In this document: one piece after another, positions 10,751 to 22,236 of the stretch | Position numbering within the stretch: the stretch's first letter is position 1 | Layout: every line of letters begins with the position of its first letter | Source: Rutidosis leptorrhynchoides | Taxonomy: Eukaryota; Streptophyta; Magnoliopsida; Asterales; Asteraceae | Length of the DNA: 64,000 nucleotides | Direction of reading: 5' to 3' | NCBI RefSeq assembly: GCF_046630445.1 | Contig: NC_092340.1 | Location: forward strand, 34,122,001-34,186,000 | Program-made: the position numbers and the translations under genes | The notes under the pieces: model-generated | What the model was told of the DNA's origin: nothing | Databases searched by the model: none | The model's input: only the letters and a program-made list of their open reading frames with translations

Positions 10751-13700
10751 TGAAATGACCCGTCAAAGTACACTTGACGACCATCGTTATCTTGATCCCA
10801 CAGCTTGATCATAACTCTATATGAATTTAATAAATAACCTTGCATTCTTTATTTAAAAATGATTTCCTATAAAGGAAACCTATCAAAATATGTAAGTTTA
10901 GAAAAACCATACATTATTACTTAACCAAAAATTGACCTAAACAAAGTCAACAACATCCACTATTAAATGTATCAAAATAGAATGCAAGTTAATGTTTAAC
11001 AAAAGCTGCCATCATAAATATGCAGACTCTCTAAGCACAGCGGAAGCAATCAATCATGAACCTGAGAATAAAACATGCGAGTAACTGTCAACAAAAATGT
11101 TGAGTAAATTATAGGTTTAATATTACAAACAATATTTAATTTAAATCATAAAAATTTATGTTTGAAAACATAAAAACTCCTTTTTGGACTACAAAATTAT
11201 ATGCTAGAAAACATATAATAAAACATTATTCCATTTTCCGTGAGCCACCTGGTAACCATTTAACCCTTTATTTACCCTTGCCAAACACAATAAATAATAT
11301 ACACCGAACAAGTGTATCTACAACAAAATACGAAGTACTAAACATTCCGATTATAAATTGCTAGCGCGACTAGCTCGAAATGGGGTTGTCAAACCCGATA
11401 GATCTATCTGTAGGATTCGCGTTCACCAGTAGAAACCAGTGATTACAGTTACCAGACTAGGGAATATTTTTGTTCAACTCACAATGAATCATTTAAATCA
11501 ACTTCCACTTGTCCAAAATATAAAATAAATTGCATGTATTCTCATCCCAAAGATTAAAAATAGAAAAATGGGACTATAACTCACCTCAATAGTAATGAAG
11601 TAACCAACACAATTAAGCGAACAGCAAATGTAGTACAGTGATCAGGAATGATCACAACGTCGACCTATAAATAAAGCAGGTCGATATAAATAACTAACTT
11701 AGGTCAAGTCTTAGTATGATAGCTATTGTACATGTTGCAAGTAGTCATAGAACAATACACAATATGCATCGGTTTGATCGGAACAGCTTACGGACACACA
11801 CTTTCTATTTTTAGAAAGTTTCTATTTTTAGCAGGTTTCCATTTTTGGAAAGTTTCTATTTTTGGAAAGTTTCTATTTTTGGAAAGTTTCTATTTTTGAA
11901 AAGTTTCTATTTTAGGAAAGTTTATAAGTTAGGAAAGTTTCCTTAATTAGAAAGTCAACAAAAGTTAACTGAAAGTCAAAGTCAACCGAAAGTCAACTCA
12001 AAAGTCAACCTTGGTCAAACATGGTCAATGTAAATTTTAAAAGTGTAAGTTATAATAATAATATAAGTTATAACGTTTATTAAAGTTAAATATGTCTAAT
12101 TATGTCATAACATAAGTTTAATTAAATTAAAATGAATTATTAAAGTTAATATAAGTTTAAATGATATAATTAATATAACATAAGTATTTAATTAATTAAT
12201 TAAATATTAGTCATAATATAAATATTATTAATTAATAATAAATTTTAAATCATATCATAAGTATTATTAATTAATAATGAATTATTAATAATATCATAAG
12301 TTTCTAATTATAATTATTAAATCATAAATATTTAATAATTAAATTATAATTAAATAATAACTAAGCCTTATAATAATTAAATAATTAATTAATCCTTATT
12401 ATAAGTCTTATAATAGTAATCTCATAATATAAGTTTAATACTTATCATAAGTATTTTCCATTAATAATAAAAGTATTATTAAAATGTTAATTAAATCATA
12501 AGTATTAATTAAATGATATAATAAATATATATCATAAGTCTTAAATAATAATAATTATTTTTTTATCATAAGTAATTAAATGATAATGAAATCCATTATT
12601 TATATCATAAGTTTAATAATTTGTCACAAGTTTTAAATCAAAAGTTCATCGGGTCGTATCCTGAGCCCCGGGTGTCGGTTTTCAGCGAGCCTTACATATA
12701 TCTCCGCCTAAGCAAACCACCCGACACTTTGATACACTCAAGAACACCCCAAGAACATTCCACAAGTCGTGATGTACAGCCCTTACACTACTTGGAACTT
12801 CAATTCAATCAAAAACGTGTTTTAGACGTAACGGGTGATTCGTGGCTCGGATTGAGATGACCCGAACATGAAAGTTCTCCCCACCATCAGTCCTAACACA
12901 TTAACACACCCTAAAGTCACCAAATATGGTCACAAAGTCGGACCAAACCTGGTTCATACCAAAATCACATTTCAATCTTAACAAAATACCACTTTGATCA
13001 TATTTAGGGCTCCGGGAATCGAAACGACATGAATCCGGAGTCTAAAATTAATGTCTTGATGAGAGGAACTCATCTAGATACTTTAATTTCACTTTTATAT
13101 CAGTTACATAACCAGAAATGAACGAATATGCTGCTGTCCCAATTCAATCAAACCGAAAACATATATATTTGAGCATTTCTATGCATACAATCATCAATAC
13201 AATAACATGTAATCATCATACCATCAATATAACATGTAATAACAGAAAAATAATTGAAAAATTTAAAATCTAGGGTTAGGGTTTATACCCAAATCAAGAA
13301 TTGATGAATATGTACGCGTAGAGATTGAAGAGATGAATCCGATTATGCAAAAAGCCCCTTGACCCAAGTACTAGAAGATGATCAATTGATGATAATGGTG
13401 ATGTGAAAGTGGCAGCCACAAAAGGAAGAAGAGGAGAAGAAAACTTTGAGAGAAAGTTGTTAGGTTTAATGAAATGGAAATAAATTTTGAAGTGTAAATG
13501 TGGAATGACAAAAAAAAAAGGCAAGGCTCCCCCCCCCCCTCTACAAGGGTTCAGCCAAATTTGGCATGGGGTGGGCCCCATGGTGGGCCAACTTCATAAT
13601 TTGGATAATTGCTTTTAGCCCGAACGCCCGATCGAAGCCCGAAACGCGAAAACGCTACTACGCGATTAATTATTCGGAAAGATAACAAACGCGCGACGAA

Positions 13701-14007
13701 AAAATAAATATAAATACTCTATATAATAACATGATCTTAAAATATCATATTTAAAATAATTAGGTTTTAAAATCCCAAAAACTCGACCGTTGGTTTGAAA
13801 ATCGAGAATATTCGCCGGATAGAAATCCGCGACACGTAGAAACGTAAAATTAAAGATATGAATACAAATATTCATATAACACATAATAATTAATATATTA
13901 TTACAAAAATAATAATATAGGTCATAGAAATGACGTGGCACGAATAACAGTTAACGGTCGTTAAATAATTAACGGTAAAAGATAACGAAAAAAGTAGGGT
14001 CGTTACA
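10751..14007 (-). mobile_element. Family C 3' LTR
   Basis: LTR of 3257 bp. Its sense end abuts B ORF1 with no primer site between, as expected for a 3' LTR. A polypurine tract (GTAACGGGAAGGTAC on the minus strand) lies at its other side. It carries the same internal repeats as the other C LTRs, including an apparent intron (11062-11584), 17-bp repeats (about 11800-11935) and an RGTCAA cluster (about 11953-12030). Confidence 0.9.
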
Positions 14008-14356
14008 GTACCTTCCCGTTACGGAAATTTCGTCCCGAAATTTAAGCAGGTGCAGGGGTTGACTCGGCATCTGAGAACAAATGCGGGTACTTCTGCCTCA
14101 TCTGATCTTCACGCTCCCAAGTGAACCCGGGACAGCGTCTGGCGTTCTATCTAACTCGAACAATAGGAATTCTATTCTACTTGAGAGTCTTAACATCTCG
14201 ACCCATAATTTCAACAGGTTCCTCAATAAAATGTAGTTTCTTAACAACATGAAGCTCCTCCAGAGGAATAGTCTTATCGGCCTCGACCAAACACTTCTTT
14301 AAGTTCGATACATGAAAAACGTTATGAACAGCACTGAGTTCTTGTGGCAATTTCAA
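14008..14356 (-). pseudogene. Duplicate fragment of C pol 3' end (chromodomain region)
   Basis: Minus-strand copy of the pol C-terminus, ending with a stop at 14042-14044 shortly before the pre-PPT hairpin. It matches 17361-17705 closely. At 14353-14356 (TCAA) it switches abruptly to LTR sequence. TCAA is present in both parents at the join, so this is a microhomology deletion junction. It is what remains of a second internal region. Confidence 0.8.
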
Positions 14357-17300
14357 GTCTTAGTATGATAGCTATTGTACATGTTGCAAGTAGTCATAGA
14401 ACAATACTCAATATGCATCGATTTGATCGGAACAGCTTACGGACACACACTTTCTATTTTTAGAAAGTTTCTATTTTTAGCAGGTTTCCATTTTTGGAAA
14501 GTTTCTATTTTTGGAAAGTTTCTATTTTTATAAAGTTTCTATTTTTGAAAAGTTTCTATTTTAGGAAAGTTTATAAGTTAGGAAAGTTTCCTTAATTAGA
14601 AAGTCAACAAAAGTCAACTGAAAGTCAAAGTCAATCGAAAGTCAACTCAAAAGTCAACCTTGGTCAAACATGGTCAATGTAAATTTTAAAAGTATAAGTT
14701 ATAATAATAATATAAGTTATAACGTTTATTAAAGTTAAATATGTCTAATTATGTCATAACATAAGTTTAATTAAATTAAAATGAATTATTAAAGTTAATA
14801 TAAGTTTAAATGATATAATTAATATAACATAAGTATTTAATTAATTAATTAAATATTAGTCATAATATAAATAATATTAATTAATAATAAATTTTAAATC
14901 ATATCATAAGTATTATTAATTAATAATGAATTATTAATCATATCATAAGTTTCTAATTATAATTATTAAATCATAAATATTTAATAATTAAATTATAATT
15001 AAATAATAACTAAGCCTTATAATAATTAAATAATTAATTAATCCTTATTATAAGTCTTATAATAGTAATACTCATAATATAAGGTCTACACACACGGTTC
15101 ATGAGGTCCATGAACACAGCAGGTGCGTTTGTCAATCCGAACGACATAACAAAGAATTCGTAGTGACCATAACGGGTGCGAAAAGAGGTTTTCAAAACAT
15201 CAGATTCTTTAACACGCAACTGATGATAGCCCGAACGAAGATCGATTTTAGAATAAACAGACGAACCTTGAATCTGATCGAACAGATCATCAATTCTTGG
15301 AAGAGGGTAACGGTTTTTAACTGTAAGCTTGTTCAACTCACGATAATCAATACACAAACGGAAGGAACCATCTTTCTTCTTAACAAACAAAACAGGAGCT
15401 CCCCAAGGGAACGAACTGGGACGAATGAAATATAGTTGCAACAATGAAGGAAGAAATATATGGAGTAGTCACATTGGTGGCATAGGTATTTAAGGCAATT
15501 CTCTCAAAGGAGATAACGAGGATCATGGACTTCAAAGTAAATTTTCATTACATTTTCGAAAGAAAGACGTACGAAAGGTGTGATATTTTAAAGAGAGTGA
15601 ACTTCCTTGTACAATGAGCGAGGAAATCTAGGATTCATCCATATTCTTAAATTTATGTGCGGATGAAAAGAACGCGAATCACGGGTTATAAAGAATGCTC
15701 GACCCCAGGTGAGATGAATCTCCAAAAATAATTTCGTGTACCTCATAAGTATTTAATACTCATAATATTTTTAAATACTCATAATATAAGTTTAATACTT
15801 ATCATAAGTATTTTACATTAATAATAAAAGTATTATTAAAATGTTAATTAAATCATAAGTATTAATTAAATGATATAATAAATATATATCATAAGTCTTA
15901 AATAATAATAATTATTTTTTTTATCATAAGTAATTAAATGATAATGAAATCCATTATTTATATCATAAGTTTAATAATTTGTCACAAGTTTTAAATCAAA
16001 AGTTCATCGGGTCGTATCCTGAGCCCCGGGTGTCGGTTTTCGGCGAGCCTTACATATATCTCCGCCTAAGCAAACCACCCGACACTTTGATACACTCAAG
16101 AACACCCCAAGAACAGTCCACAAGTCGTGATGTACAGCCCTTACACTACTTGGAACTTCAATTCAATCAAAAACGTGTTTTAGACGTAACGGGTGATTCG
16201 TGGCCCGGATTGAGATGACCCGAACATGAAAGTTCTCCCCACCATCAGTCCTAACACATTAACACACCCTAAAGTCACCAAATATGGTCACAAAGTCGGA
16301 CCAAACCTGGTTCATACCAAAATCACATTTCAATCTTAACAAAATACCACTTTGATCATATTTAGGGCTCCGGGAATCGAAACGACATGAATCCGGAGTC
16401 TAAAATTAATGTCTTGATGAGAGGAACTCATCTAGATACTTTAATTTCACTTTTATATCAGTTACATAACCAGAAATGAACGAATATGCTGCTGTCCCAA
16501 TTCAATCAAACCGAAAACATATATATTTGAGCATTTCTATGCATACAATCATCAATACAATAACATGTAATCATCATACCATCAATATAACATGTAATAA
16601 CAGAAAAATAATTGAAAAATTGAAAATCTAGGGTTAGGGTTTATACCCAAATCAAGAATTGATGAATATGTACGCGTAGAGATTGAAGAGATGAATCCGA
16701 TTATGCAAAAAGCCCCTTGACCCAAGTACTAGAAGATGATCAATTGATGATAATGGTGATGTGAAAGTGGCGGCCACAAAAGGGAGAAGAGGAGAAAAAA
16801 CTTTGAGAGAAAGTTGTTAGGTTTAATGAAATAGAAATAAATTTTGAAGTGTAAATGTGGAATGACAAAAAAAAAAAGGCAAGGCTCCCCCCCTCTACAA
16901 GGGTTCGGCCGAATTTGGCATGGGGTGGCCCCATGGTGGGCCAACTTCATAATTTGGATAATTGCTTTTAGCCCGAACGCCCGATCGAAGCCCGAAACGC
17001 GAAAACGCGACTACGCGATTAATTATTAGGAAAGATAACAAACGCGCGACGAAAAAATAAATATAAATACTCTATATAATAACATGATCTTAAAATATCA
17101 TATTTAAAATAATTAGGTTTTAAAATCCCAAAAACTCGACCGTTGGTTTGAAAATCGAGAATATTCGCCAGATAGAAATCCCCGACACGTAGAAACGTAA
17201 AATTAAAGATATGAATACAAATATTCATATAACACATAATAATTAATATATTATTACAAAAATAATAATATAGGTCATAGAAATGACGTGGCACGAATAA

Positions 17301-17360
17301 CAGTTAACGGTCGTTAAATAATTAACGGTAAAAGATAACGAAAAAAGTAGGGTCGTTACA
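14357..17360 (-). mobile_element. Truncated internal copy of the C LTR
   Basis: About 3.0 kb of C LTR, lacking roughly 957 bp of its sense 3' end relative to 10751-14007 and including a 660-bp foreign segment (15084-15744). It still ends at the normal LTR start (GTCGTTACA at 17360) followed by a polypurine tract and pol. Confidence 0.85.
15084..15744 (-). repeat. Copied C internal/RT segment inserted in the LTR
   Basis: This segment matches 19707-20370 almost exactly: part of the reverse transcriptase (FIRPS... to the ...MNRVCRPY region) plus the non-coding sequence fused to it. The left join shares ATAAG with the donor. The right join is followed by about 30 bp of filler with duplicated TACTCATAATAT. 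The segment spans the gag/protease deletion junction near 20057, so it was copied after that deletion. Confidence 0.85.
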
Positions 17361-17394
17361 GTACCTTCCCGTTACGAAAATTTCGTCCCGAAAT

Positions 17395-17772
17395 TTAAGC
17401 AGGTGCAGGGGTTGACTCGGCATCTGAGAACAAATGCGGGTACTTCTGCCTCATCTGATCTTCACGCTCCCAAGTGAACCCGGGACAGCGTCTGGCGTTC
17501 TATCTAACTCGAACAATAGGAATTCTATTCTGATTGAGAGTATTAACATCTCGACCCATAATTTCAACAGGTTCCTCAATAAAATGTAGTTGCTTAACAA
17601 CATGAAGCTCCTCCAGAGGAATAGTCTTATCGGCCTCAACCAAACACTTCTTTAAGTTCGATACATGAAAAACGTTATGAACAACACTGAGTTCTTGTGG
17701 CAATTTCAAACGATAAGCCACGGGTCTAACTCTCTCAATAATCTCAAGCGGTCCAACAAAATGAGGATTCAC
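17395..17772 (-). pseudogene. C pol: integrase C-terminus and chromodomain-like tail
   Basis: Minus strand. The segment begins [20 protein letters not shown], typical of the integrase C-terminal region of Tekay-like chromoviruses, and includes the hallmark FHVSNLKKC and [11 protein letters not shown] frameshift follows near RIPIVRVR; the remainder reads in another frame to the stop at 17395-17397. In intact relatives this tail carries the chromodomain that targets integration to heterochromatin. Confidence 0.8.
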
Positions 17773-17804
17773 TTTCCCCTTTTACCAAAACGTATTACGC
17801 CCTT

Positions 17805-18858
17805 TCAAGGTGATACCCTCAACATAACAAGATCACCAACCTGAAATTCAATATCGTTCCTTCTAACATCGGTGTAACTCTTTTGCCGACTCCTGGCGGT
17901 TTTCAATCTCTCCTTAATCTGTACAATCTCCTCGGTAGTCTCATGAATAATTTCTGGACCTGTGAGTTGAGCATCCCCAACCTCATTCCAATAGACAGGA
18001 GACCTACACTTCCTACCATACAGAGCTTCAAACAGTGCGGCTTTAATACTTGCATGATAACTTGTTGTTATAAGAAAATTTAGCCAACGGTAAGTATCTA
18101 TCCCAACCATTACCAAAATCAATTTTGCATGCCCTCAACATGCCTTTCAACATTTGGATGGTCCTTTCATTCTGACCATCCGACTGTGGGTGATAAGCGG
18201 TGCTCATATCCAATTTAGTCCCCAAAGCATCTTGTAAGGACTGCCAAAACCTCGATGTAAATCGACTGTCTCGGTCCGAAATAATAGATACGGGAACACC
18301 ATGTCTAGAAACAATCTCCTTCAAATACAAACGAGTAAGCTTCTCCTTCGAATCTGTTTCCTTAATCGGTAAGAAATGAGCTGATTTTGTGAGTCGGTCA
18401 ACAATCATCCAAATGGTATCATAACCACCCACAACTCTCAGTAACTTCGTAATAAAATCCGTTGTAATACCTTCCCACTTCCACTCGAGAATATCAGGTT
18501 GCACCAAAAGTCCAGACGGTTTCTGATGTTCAGCTTTAACCTTAGCACAGATCAAACACTTAGCCACATATGTAGCCACATCAGCTTTCAAATTAGGCAA
18601 CCAATACAGCTCCTTAAGATCATGATACATCTTTCCTGAACCAGGATGAATAGAGTACCTAGACTTATGAGCCTCGTCTAAAACAAGTTGTCGTAGATTA
18701 CCAAACTCCGGAACCCAAATATCTCCCATAAAATACCGAGTACCATTGGTTCGTACATCTAACTGTTTACTCAAGCCTCGGACCTTCCCGTTACAAAATT
18801 CTCCTCCTTCAAGGCTTCTTGTTGAGCTGCAAGAATCTGCCTTGCGAGGTTTGTTCAA
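17805..18858 (-). pseudogene. C pol: integrase (broken)
   Basis: Minus strand. The zinc-binding region (H and C residues around [11 protein letters not shown] and [11 protein letters not shown]) is followed by the core with [18 protein letters not shown] and an [11 protein letters not shown] segment, the three regions carrying the DDE acidic residues. Two overlapping frames (18858-18043, then 18122-17805) show a frameshift near NKLSCKY. It is clearly homologous to 40785-41795 of family A. Confidence 0.85.
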
Positions 18859-19205
18859 ATGGTCATATTAAAGGCCCTAAAGCTACGAGGTTTAGTCATC
18901 TCTTTACGACTTAACGTATCGACCACAACATTGGCCTTCCTCGGATGATAAAGAAATTCGTAATCATAATCATTCAACGTCTCAATCCATCTTCGTTGCC
19001 TCATATTCGACTGTTTCTGATCAAGGATCTGTTGAAGACTATTGTGATCACTGTACACTGTACATTTGACCCCATATAAGTAATGGCTCCAATTCTTGAG
19101 TGCGAACACAACAGTTCCCAATTCTAAATCATGGGCTGTATAATTATGTTCATGAATCTTCAACTGACGTGACGCGTAAGCAATGACTTTCTTTCGTTGC
19201 ATCAT
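18855..19205 (-). pseudogene. C pol: RNase H domain (partial)
   Basis: Minus strand, 116 codons starting [16 protein letters not shown] and including [24 protein letters not shown] and [11 protein letters not shown], the usual Ty3 RNase H landmarks. The upstream stretch 19206-19558, between RT and RNase H, is recognisable but frameshifted and carries several stops. Confidence 0.85.
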
Positions 19206-19558
19206 AACACAACCAAAGTCTTGACACGAAGCATCACAATAAATAACAAAATCATCATTACTCTCAGGTTATGATAATATCGGTGCAGAAGTTAACTTCT
19301 TCTTCAGAGTTTGGAAAGCAGACTCTTGTTCACTCTTCCACTCGTTCTTCTTCCCCTTATGCGTTAAAGTAGTCAGAGGTTTCGCTACTCGTGAAAAATC
19401 TTGAATGAACCTTCTATACTAGCCTGCCAAACCTAGGAACTGACAAATCTGAGTAGGAGTTTTTGGAATTTCCCACTCTCGATTGCCTTAGTCTTGGCAG
19501 GATCCACCTGTATTCCCTGTTTACTAACAATATGTCCAAGGAATTGAACTTCTCTTAA

Positions 19559-20056
19559 CTAGAAAGCACACTTAGAGAACTTAGCGTAAAACTCTTCTTT
19601 CCTCAACAGATCAAGCACCAACTTCAAATGTTCTTCATGCTCTTCATCATTCTTGGAATAAATAAGGATGTCGTCGATGAAAACAATAATGAATTTGTCC
19701 AGATAAGGTCTACACACACGGTTCATGAGGTCCATGAACACAGCAGGTGCGTTTGTCAATCCGAACGACATAACAAGGAATTCGTAGTGACCATAACGGG
19801 TGCGAAAAGAGGTTTTCGAAACATCAGATTCTTTAACACGCAACTGATGATAGCCGAAACGAAGATCGATTTTAGAATAAACAGACGAACCTTGAATCTG
19901 ATCGAACAGATCATCAATTCTTGGAAGAGGGTAACGGTTTTTAACTGTAAGCTTGTTCAAGTCACGATAATCAATACACAAACGGAAGGAACCATCTTTC
20001 TTCTTAACAAACAAAACAGGAGCTCCCCAAGGGAACGAACTGGGACGAATGAAATA
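19559..20056 (-). pseudogene. C pol: reverse transcriptase, 5'-truncated
   Basis: Minus strand. The frame contains [43 protein letters not shown] and the catalytic [10 protein letters not shown]. It starts abruptly near FIRPS: the sequence before it is unrelated non-coding DNA, so gag, protease and the first part of RT were deleted. It stops at 19559 after FSKCAF. It cannot make an active enzyme alone. Confidence 0.9.
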
Positions 20057-22236
20057 TAGTTGCAACAATGAAGGAAGAAATATATGGAGTAGTCACATTG
20101 GTGGCATAGGTATTTAAGGCAATTCTCTCAAAGGAGATAACGAGGATCATGGACTTCAAAGTAAATTTTCATTACATTTTCGAAAGAAAGACGTACGAAA
20201 GGTGTGATATTTTAAAGAGAGTGAACTTCCTTGTACAATGATCGAGGAAATCTAGGATTCATCCATATTCTTAAATTTATGTGCGGATGAAAAGAACGCG
20301 AATCACGGGTTATAAAGAATGCTCGACCCCAGGTGAGATGAATCTCCAAAAATAATTTCGTGTACCTCAAAGTATTAAATCCTAGGATTGATGTTTACGA
20401 GGGTGTTGCGGTTGACAGCGAATATTGGGAGTAGAAACTCCTCAAACGGTTTAGTGTAATATATATCCATGATACCCACTATAACTATAGTTGGGGTAGA
20501 AACCCACCTAGCGCCTTTTCTACAATAGGGTGACCACCGAGTGTACCCTAGAAAATTGATTTATCGGTCCGCATTTCAGCCATGTCCAACCATAAGAGGG
20601 AAAATTTTATGAACGCAAAGACTTTCCAACAAATTTTATAAAACCGGCATCCAAAGTGGCGTAAGAGTTTCTATCAATGAACTTAATGGTAAGTTTCATC
20701 CTTAAACGGATGATGAGAAGAACTGTGATCCAGACACTCTGTAGGGTAATGCGAAAAGTTGATAAAATTAATCAAAGGAGTTTTGAAAAAGCTTTAAATG
20801 TTTGATGTAACAACATAAACGGAACGAAGTTCTTAGTAATTTAGAAGTATGTACAATGTGTACCATTTTATATAAAATAATTTGACTTAATTAAACAACT
20901 CAATAAAGGTGTGGTTTTAAAATAATTTTGAAGGTATAATTTAGTATGTACTAATCAAAATAGGTTAAGGTAAACTTATTCATTTGAATCCATATGTACA
21001 TATATGATTTTATAAATTGTATACATGACAAAATATTTCATTACTTCTATTCACCTATAAATCCGTGAGAACCACCCAATTAAACAAATGTGTAAAACTC
21101 CCGATGATAAACAGAGTATCTGTATTTCGGAGGTTACAAGTTGAAGTAAGATCGTGAAAGATCGTGTATATGACTTAAATCGTCATGCGACATTTAACCA
21201 ACTAATGTTACGAGGTCATGAAAACCAATGAGTTAAATGTTTTTTTGACTATTATCAGGACAGAAGTCATTGGGCCAAAACTGTTCCGGAGCGAAGCTGT
21301 TGCTAACAAGCGAGTTATGAAGGATAGAGCATGAGATAGATAATCTGGTTAAAACGAGCTTCTCGTATATCAACAAATGAGATAATGAATATTTTCCCTA
21401 CCCATGTAATACATCGGAATTTCTAAACGAGTAGTGTAAAAAATATTTTCGTTGACTCGCTTTCTATTCCTCATGTCACAATATCGGGACTTCTTTATAA
21501 ATTAACGTAATATAATCACGTTGACCTGACGCCATTATATTTCACTAATTCATAGTTCCATTCCAATAGCACTACATGAGGTCAGGACACGCGATCAACC
21601 TCGGATTTCCACACAATTTCTCTAAAACAATTTCTTAAATAATAGGCTAAGGATAGCACAAGAGACAAAACATCATAAGTAACGAAAAGGAGTAACGATA
21701 ACATAGAAATGTCTTCGAAGTACCAAAAATCTCTAAAAGTCAAGAATGACGTCTTCCGGTTCAAAAACCAAAGCACATAGGCACAACAGCACAAAGGCAC
21801 GTAATATAACAAGAATGTTATATACCTAAACATATAACTGACATTGAAATGCCGAGTATTAAGAAGTCAAGAATGACATCTCATGTAATATAACTCAAAC
21901 GGTATATACATAACCATAATAGATGACATAGAAATGTCGAGAATTTCAGAAGCCAAGAATGACATCTCTAGGTTTAACTACCCGAGGTGTTCTTATAAGG
22001 ATAAGTTCGCATGAGTTGGAGAATACGTTTAAATCGGAATGGGAGTTCCTCCCGGATTCAAAATATAATAGAGATGTATGTATGATAACAATATACATAC
22101 CAATACGATATAAATAATCACATATAATAATATATTATAGGACGGGCTGTAGACTAGACTCACTAATGCACCCTATTGACTCGGGTAACGACATCAATGC
22201 AGCCTACTTCCCTACAACCAACGCTCTGATACCAAT
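20057..22236 (-). mobile_element. C 5' leader region without gag
   Basis: About 2.2 kb between primer site and RT fragment. I see no gag capsid, zinc knuckle or DTGA protease motif on either strand. A hydrophobic 83-codon frame on the minus strand (21582-21833, ending KSEVDRVS) also exists at 601-864 in the left copy. It may be leader sequence, or a replacement of gag as in other non-autonomous elements. Confidence 0.6.
22223..22234 (-). other. Primer binding site, Met-initiator tRNA type (C)
   Basis: Minus-strand TGGTATCAGAGC two bases after the end of the C 5' LTR. Confidence 0.9.
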
